Shown: positions 8,861 through 17,663 of the stretch, piece after piece
Numbering within the stretch: position 1 is the stretch's first letter
Layout of the letters: the number at the start of each line of letters is the position of its first letter
Assembly: GCA_046349355.1 (NCBI GenBank)
Contig: JAXMCM010000020.1
Coordinates: 62,001-126,000, forward strand
DNA: 64,000 nt
Direction of reading: 5' to 3'
Source of the DNA: CALKJU01 sp046349355
GTDB taxonomy: Bacteria; Pseudomonadota; Alphaproteobacteria; Geminicoccales; Geminicoccaceae
Position numbers and translations under genes: made by a program
Notes under the pieces: generated by a model
The model's input: only the letters and a program-made list of their open reading frames with translations
Database searches by the model: none
Told to the model about the DNA's origin: nothing

Positions 8861-9238
8861 TTAGTGCTGGCGCGCCTTCCGAGCCGCATAGCGCGCGTCT
8901 CGCGCCTTCTTGCGCTCGAGTTCGGTGGCGGCCTCGCGCTCCGCCAGCTCGCGCTGCTCGCGTTCGCGGGCTTCGGCTGCAGCACGCTCGGCTTCGAGCT
9001 GTGCCGCCTTGGCCGCGGCCGCAGCCGCGATCTGGCGCTCCTTCTCGAGCCGCCGCTCCTCGCGGCGCTGCGCCTCGCGCTGGTCGCGTGCGGCGGCGAG
9101 CTCCTGGCGGGCAGCCAGGCGGGCCGCGAATTCCGGATCCTTGGTCGGATCGACCGCGCGAACCTTCTCGAGCCGGGCCCGCTTGGCCTCCGCCGCGGTC
9201 TTGATCCGCTCGGCCATGCTCGGTCCGTGCGCCTTCAT
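8861..9238 (-). CDS. Small charged coiled-coil protein, DUF6481-like
   Basis: This 125-residue protein is almost entirely Ala, Arg, Glu and Lys and should form one long helix or coiled coil. It has no signal peptide or membrane segment. The N-terminal stretch AAEAKRARLEKVRA, then DPEFAARLAARQELAAAR, resembles the DUF6481 family of small alphaproteobacterial proteins of unknown function. The ATG chosen here has GAGG just upstream (GAGGACG before the start); a longer reading with 19 more residues begins inside GC-rich non-coding sequence. It stands alone between the thaumatin pair and the sugar transporter. No function can be proposed. Confidence 0.7.
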   Translation of the reverse strand: MKAHGPSMAERIKTAAEAKRARLEKVRAVDPTKDPEFAARLAARQELAAARDQREAQRREERRLEKERQIAAAAAAKAAQLEAERAAAEAREREQRELAEREAATELERKKARDARYAARKARQH

Positions 9239-9316
9239 CGTCCTCGACCTCGTTACTGGCTGGCCCGGCCGCAATAGTCCGGGGGTTAGGCCCATACCAC
9301 GCCGCCCGCGGGGGCG

Positions 9317-10153
9317 TCAGCCCTTGACGGCGCCTGCCGTCAGCCCCTGCACCAGGTACCGCTGGATGAAGGCGAAGAAGAGACAGGCCGGGATCAGCGC
9401 CAGCACGGAGGCGGCCATCATCTGGCCCCAGTCGACCGAAAACTTGCCGACGAAGCTGAGCAGGCCGACCGGAAACGTCGCCTTGGCGTCGTTGTTGATC
9501 AGCATCAGCGCGAACAGGAGCTCCGACCAGGCGGCGGTGAAGACGAAGCCGAGCGTGGCGCCCATGCCGGGCAGCGTCAGCGGCAGGATCACGCGCGCCA
9601 GCGCCTGCGGCCGGGTGCAGCCGTCGATCATCGCCGCTTCCTCGAGCGTCGGCGGGATGCTCTCGAAGAAGGACTGCATCAGGAAGGTGGCGAAGGGGAC
9701 GTTGAAGGTCGTGTAGACGATGATCAGACCCGTGAGCGAGTTGCCGAGCCCGAGCGGGGTGATCAGGCGATAGATCGGGGCGATCAGCATCACCAGCGGG
9801 AACATCTGCGTCAGCAGCATCAGCACGACCAGCGCCCGCTTCCAGCGGAAGTCGAACCGCGAGAAGGCGTAGCCGGCGGCACTGGCGACCACGGTGACGC
9901 ACACCGCGGTGCCCAGCGAGACGATGACCGAGTTCAGGAAGAAGCGCGGGAAGCTGCTCTGCAGCAGGACGAAGGCGTAGTTGGCCCAGGTCGTCGCCGA
10001 GGGCCACAGCACGACGCCCTCGGTGTAGAGCAGCTCGTTGGGGGTCAGCGAGATCTTGACCAGCCAGTACATCGGGAACAGCGCGAACAGCACGTAGAAC
10101 CCGATCGCCAGCCGATGGCCGACGATGCGCAGCAGCAGCGCCGGCGTGCTCAC
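9317..10153 (-). CDS. Sugar ABC transporter permease (MalG-type)
   Basis: This 278-residue inner-membrane permease has six predicted helices and the EAA loop EEAAMIDGCTRPQALARVIL about 90 residues from the C-terminus, which docks the ATPase. It closes a three-gene set (binding protein, MalF-type permease, this gene). Its GTG start overlaps the stop of the preceding permease. C-termini of the type LTAGAVKG are standard for MalG-like subunits of carbohydrate importers. The substrate cannot be told from the permease. No ATPase is next to the set, so a shared MsmK/UgpC-type ATPase from elsewhere in the genome is likely. Confidence 0.93.
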   Translation of the reverse strand: MSTPALLLRIVGHRLAIGFYVLFALFPMYWLVKISLTPNELLYTEGVVLWPSATTWANYAFVLLQSSFPRFFLNSVIVSLGTAVCVTVVASAAGYAFSRFDFRWKRALVVLMLLTQMFPLVMLIAPIYRLITPLGLGNSLTGLIIVYTTFNVPFATFLMQSFFESIPPTLEEAAMIDGCTRPQALARVILPLTLPGMGATLGFVFTAAWSELLFALMLINNDAKATFPVGLLSFVGKFSVDWGQMMAASVLALIPACLFFAFIQRYLVQGLTAGAVKG

Positions 10154-11082
10154 GTGGTCCTCCGCAGGCTCTGCCGCAGCCGGTAGAGGATGCCGGCATA
10201 GAGCATCAGCAGGAGCAGCAGCGCGGTGGCGACGGCGCTGGCGTAGCCGAAGTCGAGCTTCCGGTAGGCGACGGTGAAGATGTAGCTCGGCAGGATCTGC
10301 GTCGTGTTTGCAGGTCCGCCATTGGTCATGACCACGATCAGGTCGGCAAAGTTCGAGATCCAGATGGTGCGGAGCAGCACCGTCACGGCGATCATCGGGG
10401 CGAGGAAGGGCAGCGTGATCATCACGAACTGCTGCCAGGCGCCGGCACCATCGATCGCAGCCGCCTCGTAGAGCTCGTCGGGGATCGACTGCAGGGCCGC
10501 CAGCAGGGTGATGGCGAAGAACGGAACGCCGAACCAGACGTTGGCGACGATCGGCCCGAGCATGGCGAAGCGCGGGTCGCCGAGGATGTTGTAGGGCTCG
10601 TCCATGAGCCCGAGGTCGAACAGCCAGTGCGGGATGGGGCCGACGATCGGGTTGAACAGCCAGGCCCAGGTCAGGCCCGACAGGAAGGTCGGCACGGCCC
10701 AGGGGACGAACACGATCGCCTGGATCACCCGCTTGCCGTAGAAGGGCCGGTTGAGCAGCAGGGCCAGTGCCAGGCCGAAGCCGAACTGCAGGGCCAGCGA
10801 GGCAAAGGTCCAGTAGAAGGTGTTGCCGAGCGCCAGCCAGAAGATGCGATCCGCAAGCAGCGTGCGGAAGTTCTGCAGGCCTACCCAGTTGAGCTGGGCC
10901 TTGTTGAGGATGTGCGCCTGCTGGAAGGCATAGGACAGGCCCACGACCAGCGGCAGGACCATCACCAGCGCGATCAGGACGACCGCCGGCCCGACATAGG
11001 TCCAGGGCTCGAGGATGGCGCCGAGGCTGCGGCGCCCCGGAGCCGGGACGGCGCGGCCCGCGGCCATGGCGGTCGTCGTCAT
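10150..11082 (-). CDS. Sugar ABC transporter permease (MalF/UgpA-type)
   Basis: This 310-residue inner-membrane protein has six helices and the EAA motif YEAAAIDGAGAWQQFVMITL near residue 200. It pairs with the MalG-type subunit, whose start overlaps its stop, and follows the binding protein by 30 bp. The N-terminal cytoplasmic extension is short (about 30 residues), as in UgpA-like and general sugar permeases rather than the long MalF of enteric bacteria. It acts as one half of the membrane channel of a carbohydrate or polyol importer. Confidence 0.93.
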   Translation of the reverse strand: MTTTAMAAGRAVPAPGRRSLGAILEPWTYVGPAVVLIALVMVLPLVVGLSYAFQQAHILNKAQLNWVGLQNFRTLLADRIFWLALGNTFYWTFASLALQFGFGLALALLLNRPFYGKRVIQAIVFVPWAVPTFLSGLTWAWLFNPIVGPIPHWLFDLGLMDEPYNILGDPRFAMLGPIVANVWFGVPFFAITLLAALQSIPDELYEAAAIDGAGAWQQFVMITLPFLAPMIAVTVLLRTIWISNFADLIVVMTNGGPANTTQILPSYIFTVAYRKLDFGYASAVATALLLLLMLYAGILYRLRQSLRRTT

Positions 11083-11112
11083 GGTCCGCGGACCGGCGCC
11101 GGGCTCAGGCGA

Positions 11113-12378
11113 TCACTGCTTCTTGGCGAGGAACTTCTGCTGGGCGGCGGTGAAGTAGTCCGCCCACTCGTCGGCCACGCTCTGCGCCGTCCGCTGGCCG
11201 AGCAGGGCCTCCTGCCCGGTCTGCACCGCGATCGAGTCCGACCAGTAGCCGTACTCCTCGAGGTAGGCAGGCACCGGCGTCGGGGTCCAGCGCGGGTCGT
11301 TCAGCTCGGTGAACCAGCCCTTGAACTGCTCGGTGTTGAAGAACGGATCCTTCTGGCTCTCGACGTGGATCGGCACGACGCCGACGAACTTCGACCACTC
11401 GAGGTTGCTCTCCTGGCTTGACAGGTGCGCGATCAGCTTCCACGCCGCGTCCTTGTCGGCCGCCGTCTTGAACATCGCCCAGCCGGCATAGCCCAGCGTC
11501 GGGAAGCTCTTGCCGTCGGGACCGAGCGGCATCGGCGCCACCGCGAAGTCCTCGGCCGGCATGCGCTCGGCGATGGCGATCAGGGCGTCCGGATCCTGGT
11601 CGAGCATCGCACAGGTGCCGGAGTAGAAGCCGGCCACGATCTCGTTGAAGCCCCAGTTGACGCTGTCCTTCGGGGCCGAGCCCTTCTGGTAGATGTCGAC
11701 CAGCATCTGCAGGCCCTTGACCTGGCCCGGGCCGTTCAGCGTGCTCTTGCCGTCGGCATCGAAGTAGGCGTTCGTGCCGGCCATGGTCTGCATCATCATC
11801 GTGTAGATGTTGGCGCCACCCGGACCGCCGCGCATGCAGTAGCCGTACTTGCCGGGCAGCTTCGAGATCGCCGCGGCATCGCTGACGAAGTCGTCGAGCG
11901 TCTCCGGCGGACCGTCGAGCCCGGCCTCCTTGAACAGCTTCTTGTTCCAGAACATCGCCCGCAGATAGAAGCCGTAGGGCAGCATGTAGGGCGTGTCGTT
12001 GACCACCGAGCCGAAGTCGACGACGCGCGGCGCAAGGGCGGCCTTGCCGTCCCACTTGTCGAGCCACGGGCCCAGGCTCTCGAGCTGGTCGTTGTTGCCG
12101 TAGAGCGAAACCCAGCGCTCCGGCATCTCGACGACGTCCGGCGTCTCGCCGCCGGAGACCATGGTCGCCAGCTTCTCGAAGGCCTGGCCCCACGGCAGCG
12201 AGGTGATCTCGACCTTCACGCCGGGATTGGCCGCCTCGAACTTGGCGATCATGCCCTTCAGCACCTCGGTGCGCTGCGGGCTGGTGATGACCTCGGTCAG
12301 CTTGATGGTGGTATCGGCCATGGCCTGTCCGGCCATCAGCACGACGGCCAGCGCCGTCGCCGAGAACAGCTTGCGCAC
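11113..12378 (-). CDS. Sugar ABC transporter substrate-binding protein
   Basis: This 421-residue periplasmic protein belongs to the family of extracellular solute-binding proteins, group 1. A signal peptide is followed by the mature start DTTIKLTEVITSPQRTEVLK, then the typical FEAANPGVKVE and ETPDVVEMP segments. The start is a GTG preceded by GAGGGAG at ideal spacing; the cleavage site falls after GQAMA. A longer frame reading upstream has no signal-peptide logic and was rejected. It is the first gene of the importer and should set substrate specificity, which the sequence does not reveal. Upstream, 140 bp separate it from metC on the same strand, enough for its own promoter. Confidence 0.92.
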   Translation of the reverse strand: MRKLFSATALAVVLMAGQAMADTTIKLTEVITSPQRTEVLKGMIAKFEAANPGVKVEITSLPWGQAFEKLATMVSGGETPDVVEMPERWVSLYGNNDQLESLGPWLDKWDGKAALAPRVVDFGSVVNDTPYMLPYGFYLRAMFWNKKLFKEAGLDGPPETLDDFVSDAAAISKLPGKYGYCMRGGPGGANIYTMMMQTMAGTNAYFDADGKSTLNGPGQVKGLQMLVDIYQKGSAPKDSVNWGFNEIVAGFYSGTCAMLDQDPDALIAIAERMPAEDFAVAPMPLGPDGKSFPTLGYAGWAMFKTAADKDAAWKLIAHLSSQESNLEWSKFVGVVPIHVESQKDPFFNTEQFKGWFTELNDPRWTPTPVPAYLEEYGYWSDSIAVQTGQEALLGQRTAQSVADEWADYFTAAQQKFLAKKQ

Positions 12379-12518
12379 GATAGGCTCCCTCTTGGTTCCT
12401 GCCCGGTCGCGGCCAGCCGACGCGACGGCCCGAGCTTGTGCCACCGTTGAACGCTGCCGCCTGACGGGCGTCAATGGGGCGCAGCCCGGCCAATCGATTG
12501 CGCGATGTGCCGCCGCGA

Positions 12519-13688
12519 TCAGCCCGATGCCGCGGTCAAGGCCTGCTGAAGATCGGCGGTCAGGTCCGCCACCCGCTCCAGCCCGACATGCAGTCGCACC
12601 GTGCGCGGACTCACGCCGAAGGCGCGCGCCGAGTTCGGCCCGCCGACCTGTTTCAGGGTGATCTCGGCCGGAAACACCAGGCTTTCATGGCCGCCCCACG
12701 ACACGCCGAGCTTGAACAGGCGCAGGGCGTCGACGAAGCGTTCGATGACGAGGTCGGGCCGCAGCTCGATCGAGAACAGGCCGGTCGACCCCTTCAGCTG
12801 ACGGCCATCGACACGGCCATCGAGCGTGGGATGGAGGACACGGCTCACCTCGGGTCGCCCGGCGAGCCAGCGGGCGACCGCAAGCCCCTGGCGCTCGTGC
12901 ATCAGCACGCGGGCCTCCAGCGTCCGCAACCCGCGCACGAGCAGCCAGCCCTCGAAGGGGGCGAGCTTGGCCCCGAGCCAGGGCACCGAGCTGCCGCCGA
13001 TCCGGTCCATCAGGTCGCGGCGCCCGGCGACGACACCGGCCACGACGTCGCTGTGTCCGCCCAGGTACTTCGACGCCGAATGCAGGACGAGATCGATCCC
13101 GTGCAGCAGCGGCTGCTGGAAGATCGGCGTCGCCCAGCTGTTGTCGATCACCGTGATGACGCCATGCGCCCTCGCCAGGGCGGCGATGGCGGCGAGATCC
13201 TGCACCTCGAAGGTCCAGCTGGTCGGGCTTTCCAGGTAGAGCAGACGCGCGCCGGGAAGCGCCCTGGCGAGCACGTCGAGGTTGCTGCCGTCGACGTAGT
13301 CGGTCCGCACGCCGAAGCGGGGCAGGAAGGCCTCGAAGAAGCGGTAGGCGTCCGGATAGACGTGGTTGACGCAGACGATCCGGTCGCCGCTTTCGACGAG
13401 GGCCAGCACCGCACCGCTGATCGCTGCCATGCCACTGGCAAAGCCGCGCGCCGCCTCCGCACCTTCGAGGGCTGCGAGCTTGGTCTCGAACTCGGTGACC
13501 GTCGGGTTGCCGACCCGGCTGTACACCGACCGCTTCTCCTCGCCGGCGAAGGTGCGCATCGCCGCCTGGTAGGTCGGGAAGGTGAAGAGCGAGGTCTGGT
13601 AGATCGGCGGGACGACCGCACCTTCGGCGAAGCTGCCGTCATGGGCGAGGATCGTCCCCGCCGCCGTGCGCCCGTCGCCGTCCTGCAT
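12519..13688 (-). CDS. metC: Cystathionine beta-lyase, PLP-dependent Cys/Met metabolism enzyme
   Basis: This 389-residue enzyme of the Cys/Met metabolism PLP family should cleave cystathionine to homocysteine, ammonia and pyruvate in methionine synthesis. The PLP-binding lysine lies in SASKYLGGHSD near residue 208. The N-terminal AVVPPIYQTSLFTF and C-terminal VRLHVGLE segments are family hallmarks. WGGHESL near the C-terminus resembles cystathionine beta-lyase rather than gamma-synthase, where the equivalent segment differs. A gamma-lyase or O-acetylhomoserine sulfhydrylase role cannot be fully excluded. It is a lone gene, flanked on the same strand by the sugar importer and a small exported protein. 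Confidence 0.85.
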   Translation of the reverse strand: MQDGDGRTAAGTILAHDGSFAEGAVVPPIYQTSLFTFPTYQAAMRTFAGEEKRSVYSRVGNPTVTEFETKLAALEGAEAARGFASGMAAISGAVLALVESGDRIVCVNHVYPDAYRFFEAFLPRFGVRTDYVDGSNLDVLARALPGARLLYLESPTSWTFEVQDLAAIAALARAHGVITVIDNSWATPIFQQPLLHGIDLVLHSASKYLGGHSDVVAGVVAGRRDLMDRIGGSSVPWLGAKLAPFEGWLLVRGLRTLEARVLMHERQGLAVARWLAGRPEVSRVLHPTLDGRVDGRQLKGSTGLFSIELRPDLVIERFVDALRLFKLGVSWGGHESLVFPAEITLKQVGGPNSARAFGVSPRTVRLHVGLERVADLTADLQQALTAASG

Positions 13689-13759
13689 CGCCGCCTCCCA
13701 AGTGTCGGCGGCGGTGATAGGGAGCCGCGAGCCCTCCTCGCAAGCCCGCAGGGAGCGGA

Positions 13760-14269
13760 TCAGCCCTGCCGGCGCACCAGCTCGATGATCATCGCCTCGA
13801 CGACCGCGCGGATGATCGGGTCGGCCGCCGTCTGCGCTTCCTCCGGCACCACGTAGAGCCGCATCCGGTCGTTCTCGATCTCGCCACGCAGCGTGAGGCG
13901 CTCGTCCGGCAGCGTCAGCTCGACGAGGCCGCCCTCGGCTGGCCGCCAGCGCCCTTCGCCATCGGGCTCGCCGCGGCCGGTGTAGGCGACAAGCGAGCCA
14001 TCAGCGTGCAGCTCGAAGCTGCCGTCGAGGCCACGGCTGAGACTTTGGCGCAGCTCTCCGGCCAGATCGAAGCCGCTGGCCTTCATCGCCTTGCGCTTGT
14101 CAGCCGGCAGCTGGGACATCAGTTCGGGGATCAGCCGGTCGAGCTCGGCATTCCAGGCGTCGCGATCGAGCGTCCAGGTCCCGACCGCCGCCGGCTCGTC
14201 CTGCGCCGCTGCTGCTGCGGGCACGAGGCAGAGAGCGGCGAGCAGGAAGCGACGGGAGAGGCGGGGCAT
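13760..14269 (-). CDS. Small exported protein of unknown function
   Basis: This 169-residue protein has a clear signal peptide (RRFLLAALCLVPAAAAAQ). The mature part begins with VGTWTLDRDAW, has a helical segment rich in Lys/Arg (LPADKRKAMKAS), then an antiparallel beta pattern (GSFELHADGSLVAYTG, GRWRPAEGGLVELTL). The opening GTWTLD and the later GxW..xGGxxxL pattern resemble small lipocalin-like stress or resistance proteins that bind hydrophobic ligands, but I cannot name a family. It lies 35 bp upstream of... lpd ends 35 bp before its start region on the same strand, so it could be read through from lpd. Function unknown. Confidence 0.6.
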   Translation of the reverse strand: MPRLSRRFLLAALCLVPAAAAAQDEPAAVGTWTLDRDAWNAELDRLIPELMSQLPADKRKAMKASGFDLAGELRQSLSRGLDGSFELHADGSLVAYTGRGEPDGEGRWRPAEGGLVELTLPDERLTLRGEIENDRMRLYVVPEEAQTAADPIIRAVVEAMIIELVRRQG

Positions 14270-14303
14270 GATTGGGGTCCGGAATGCCCTGGCAGCAGGC
14301 CGC

Positions 14304-15713
<1,410 letters not shown>

Positions 15714-15738
15714 GGCGCTCCCCGGATTCGCGACGGAC

Positions 15739-16143
15739 TCAACCGGCCACGGCCGGCTTCACGTCCGTCTTGCTGAAATCGTCGCCCTTGAACAAGAGCG
15801 GCGCGTCGAGATGGCGCGCCAGCGCATAGGCGAACAGGTCGCCGAAGTTCAGTACCGCGGGCGGCTGGTGGCGACCCTTGCCGAAGCGACGCTGACCGTC
15901 TGCCGCCAGCGCAGCCTGAGCACGATCGACGACTGCAACCTGCATTTGCAGCTGCGCCAGGAGATCGTCGATCTCCCGCTGCATCGTCGCGCCGCGCCTG
16001 AGCGTCATCACACGATACAGCTCGATGAGTGATCCTGCGGATATGACGGGGCTTGCCGCTACCAGAAGCGAGCTCAAGGCATCGGCCTCCGGCTCGCGGA
16101 GGAGGACTGCGACCAGGGCCGACGTGTCGACGACGATGATCAG
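15739..16143 (-). CDS. vapC: PIN-domain ribonuclease toxin VapC, no canonical start codon
   Basis: This is a complete PIN-domain toxin of about 134 residues, an RNase that in this family cleaves tRNA or rRNA. The frame reads IIVVDTSALVAVLLREPEAD from just after the vapB stop, with acidic metal ligands in VDTSA, SLIELYR and NFGDLFAYALA. No ATG, GTG or TTG lies between an upstream in-frame TGA and the VDTSA motif. The only plausible initiator is CTG at 16143-16141, which overlaps the antitoxin TGA as CTGA, exactly where an ATGA overlap is normal. A TTG at 16077 would remove the first catalytic Asp. The gene is therefore either started at CTG by coupling, or silenced by an A-to-C change in its start codon. 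The C-terminal part is intact. Confidence 0.8.
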   Translation of the reverse strand: MIIVVDTSALVAVLLREPEADALSSLLVAASPVISAGSLIELYRVMTLRRGATMQREIDDLLAQLQMQVAVVDRAQAALAADGQRRFGKGRHQPPAVLNFGDLFAYALARHLDAPLLFKGDDFSKTDVKPAVAG

Positions 16144-16388
16144 AGGATCGGATTCCCTTGATCGTCGTAGAGGTCACTGTCGGTCAATCCGGGCCGCAGA
16201 TCCCTGCTTTGGGCGACGCGTTCCTGGATTCGCCGGACGGCGGCGAGCTTTTCGACAATCCGCGCATTGTCGGCGGCCTCTTCCCGCTCGAGCGCGTGCT
16301 CGAGCACCTCGGTCATCGTGCAGCCGCGGCGATCGGCGATCCTGCGCGCCAGCTCGCGGACCCGGTCGCTGCGAACGTAGAAACCCAT
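16140..16388 (-). CDS. vapB: VapB-type antitoxin (PSK/Rv0623-like)
   Basis: This is an 82-residue antitoxin if begun at the ATG giving MGFYVRSDRV; a start 21 bp upstream adds seven residues. The N-terminal half is a short DNA-binding segment (RVRELARRIADRRGCTMTEV). The C-terminal RPGLTDSDLYDDQGNPIL matches the tail of the Rv0623/PSK antitoxin group that wraps the toxin. It precedes and overlaps the toxin gene, the usual order. Two 13-bp direct repeats cover both candidate start codons and probably serve for autorepression. A TATACT-like -10 sits so close to the upstream ATG that the message would be leaderless there, which favours the downstream start. Confidence 0.85.
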   Translation of the reverse strand: MGFYVRSDRVRELARRIADRRGCTMTEVLEHALEREEAADNARIVEKLAAVRRIQERVAQSRDLRPGLTDSDLYDDQGNPIL

Positions 16389-16419
16389 GAGCGTATATCC
16401 GTTGCTCATGACAGTATAT
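16386..16419. promoter_or_regulatory. Direct repeats over the vapB start, possible operator
   Basis: CATGAGCGTATAT (16386-16398) and CATGACAGTATAT (16407-16419) match at 11 of 13 positions. They lie exactly 21 bp apart, two helical turns, so a dimeric antitoxin could bind both on one DNA face. They overlap both possible vapB starts and the likely -10 element. Autoregulation is inferred from the TA-module norm. Confidence 0.5.
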
Positions 16420-16498
16420 GCGTCCGCCCCCGTCGCCGCCAGCCGCCCCCTCGTGCTACCAGCCGTCCAACGCGCAAGACCTTGGGGGAGGCGACGCC

Positions 16499-17299
16499 AT
16501 GGCGATCTTCGAGAACCGCACCCGCGCCCGGCTGAACGCTGGTGGCGTGGCGCTGGGCATGGGCGTGCAGCACCTGCGCACGGCGGCCACGCCGATGCTG
16601 GCGAAGGCCGCCGGCTACGACTGGCTGTTCCTCGACTGCGAGCACGGTGCGTTCAGCATCCACGAGGTCACGCAGATCTGCCTCGCCTGCCTGCCGACCG
16701 GGGTGACGCCGCTGGTACGGGTCTGCGCCGACGCGCTCGACGAGGGCACGCGTGCCCTGGACAACGGTGCCATGGGCATCGTCGTGCCGCATGTCGACAC
16801 GCCCGAGCAGGCCCGACGCATCGCCGACCGCTTCCGCTTTCCGCCGCGCGGCCACCGCAGCTGGGGCGGCGGCATCGCCCAGTTCGGCTACCAGGCGCCG
16901 GGCATGGCCCAGGCCCAGGCCGAGATCGATGCCGAGATCCTGGTCATCGTGATGATCGAGTCGCCGGAGGCCGTGGCCAATGCCGACGCCATCGCCGCCG
17001 TGCCCGGCGTCGATGTGCTGCTGGTCGGTACCTCGGATCTCAGCAGCGAGATGGGCGTCGCCGGCGAGCTCGGCCATCCGCGCGTCCAGGAGGCCTACCG
17101 CACGCTGGCCGACGCCTGCCGCCGGCACGGCAAGATCCTCGGCATGGGCGGCGTCTACGATGAGCAGTTCGCGGCGAAGTACATGGCGCTCGGCGCGCGC
17201 ATGGTGATCGCCGGCTCCGACCAGGTCTTCCTGATGCAGGGCGCCGGCGCCCGGGCGAAGCTGCTGCGGTCGATCGAGGATCGGGTCAGCGCAGGTTGA
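16499..17299 (+). CDS. HpcH/HpaI family class II aldolase
   Basis: This 266-residue TIM-barrel enzyme, related to 4-hydroxy-2-oxoheptanedioate aldolase, 2-keto-3-deoxy-L-rhamnonate aldolase and similar, cleaves or forms 2-oxoacid aldols with a divalent metal. The motifs are LFLDCEHGAF near residue 40, RVCADALDEGTRALDNGAMG, and VIVMIESPEAVANADAIA, whose Glu is a metal ligand. VDVLLVGTSDLSSEMG supplies the metal-binding Asp. The start is the ATG after GGGGGAGG at good spacing; 27 residues of open frame upstream were left out. It is the only forward-strand gene in the lpd-sucB gap, divergent from vapBC. The substrate is not evident; no aromatic catabolic genes are near. Confidence 0.88.
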   Translation: MAIFENRTRARLNAGGVALGMGVQHLRTAATPMLAKAAGYDWLFLDCEHGAFSIHEVTQICLACLPTGVTPLVRVCADALDEGTRALDNGAMGIVVPHVDTPEQARRIADRFRFPPRGHRSWGGGIAQFGYQAPGMAQAQAEIDAEILVIVMIESPEAVANADAIAAVPGVDVLLVGTSDLSSEMGVAGELGHPRVQEAYRTLADACRRHGKILGMGGVYDEQFAAKYMALGARMVIAGSDQVFLMQGAGARAKLLRSIEDRVSAG

Positions 17300-17304
17300 C
17301 GGCA

Positions 17305-17338
17305 GGCGGCCAGACCGGTGATCCCGGTTCTGGCCGCC
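17305..17338. terminator. Strong GC hairpin after the aldolase gene
   Basis: A stem pairs GGCGGCCAGA...CCGG with CCGG...TCTGGCCGCC around a TGAT loop, with one bulged T in the 3' arm. It starts a few bases after the aldolase stop and lies between convergent genes, so it could stop transcription from both sides. No T-tract follows on the plus strand, so its strength as an intrinsic terminator is uncertain. Confidence 0.55.
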
Positions 17339-17371
17339 CGCACCATGGCGCCTCAGTCTCGCCGGTAGTGG

Positions 17372-17549
17372 TCAAGGTCGACAAAAGCGCCGCCGGTTGC
17401 GGCAGCAGCCGCGGAAGCGGCGACCGGAGCCGCAGGGGCACAGGTCGTTGCGACCGAGCTTCTCGATCAGCTCCTTGTCGGCATGGACGACGCGATCACC
17501 GCGCTTGACGCGGGCCTCGCTGTTGAAAGCCCCTCCGACGCTTGCTCAT
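17372..17549 (-). pseudogene. SEC-C zinc-motif small protein, frameshifted
   Basis: Two frames together encode a short SEC-C protein. The first gives MSKRRRGF from an ATG at 17549. The second gives NSEARVKRGDRVVHADKELI then LGRNDLCPCGSGRRFRGCC to a stop at 17372. The second frame has an in-frame stop upstream and no start codon. Removing one C in CTTTCAAC (about 17523-17530) would join them into a 58-residue protein. CPCGSGRRFRGCC is the metal-binding SEC-C motif, as at the end of SecA. The extra base could be a real frameshift, a sequencing error or, less likely, programmed. The gene lies convergent to the aldolase. Confidence 0.6.
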
Positions 17550-17580
17550 CGGCTCAAAAGGACAGATCCGGGGTACGCAT

Positions 17581-17610
17581 GGCAGCCTCCCTCGCTGGCG
17601 GAGGCAGCCG
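17581..17610 (-). terminator. Weak hairpin downstream of sucB and upstream of the SEC-C remnant
   Basis: GGCAGCCTCC and GGAGGCAGCC can pair around a 10-base loop with one mismatch. It lies about 55 bp after the sucB stop on its strand and may end the sucCDAB message, which would cut lpd off from it. No T-tract is seen, so this is tentative. Confidence 0.3.
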
Positions 17611-17663
17611 GATAACCGAGCCTAGACGCCGTCGCCATGCGCGAACGCACGCGGGCGCGGACC

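Noticed and set aside
11105..12493. Alternative minus-strand frame overlapping the sugar-binding protein
   Set aside because: The other frame has a signal peptide, a good ribosome site and solute-binding motifs.
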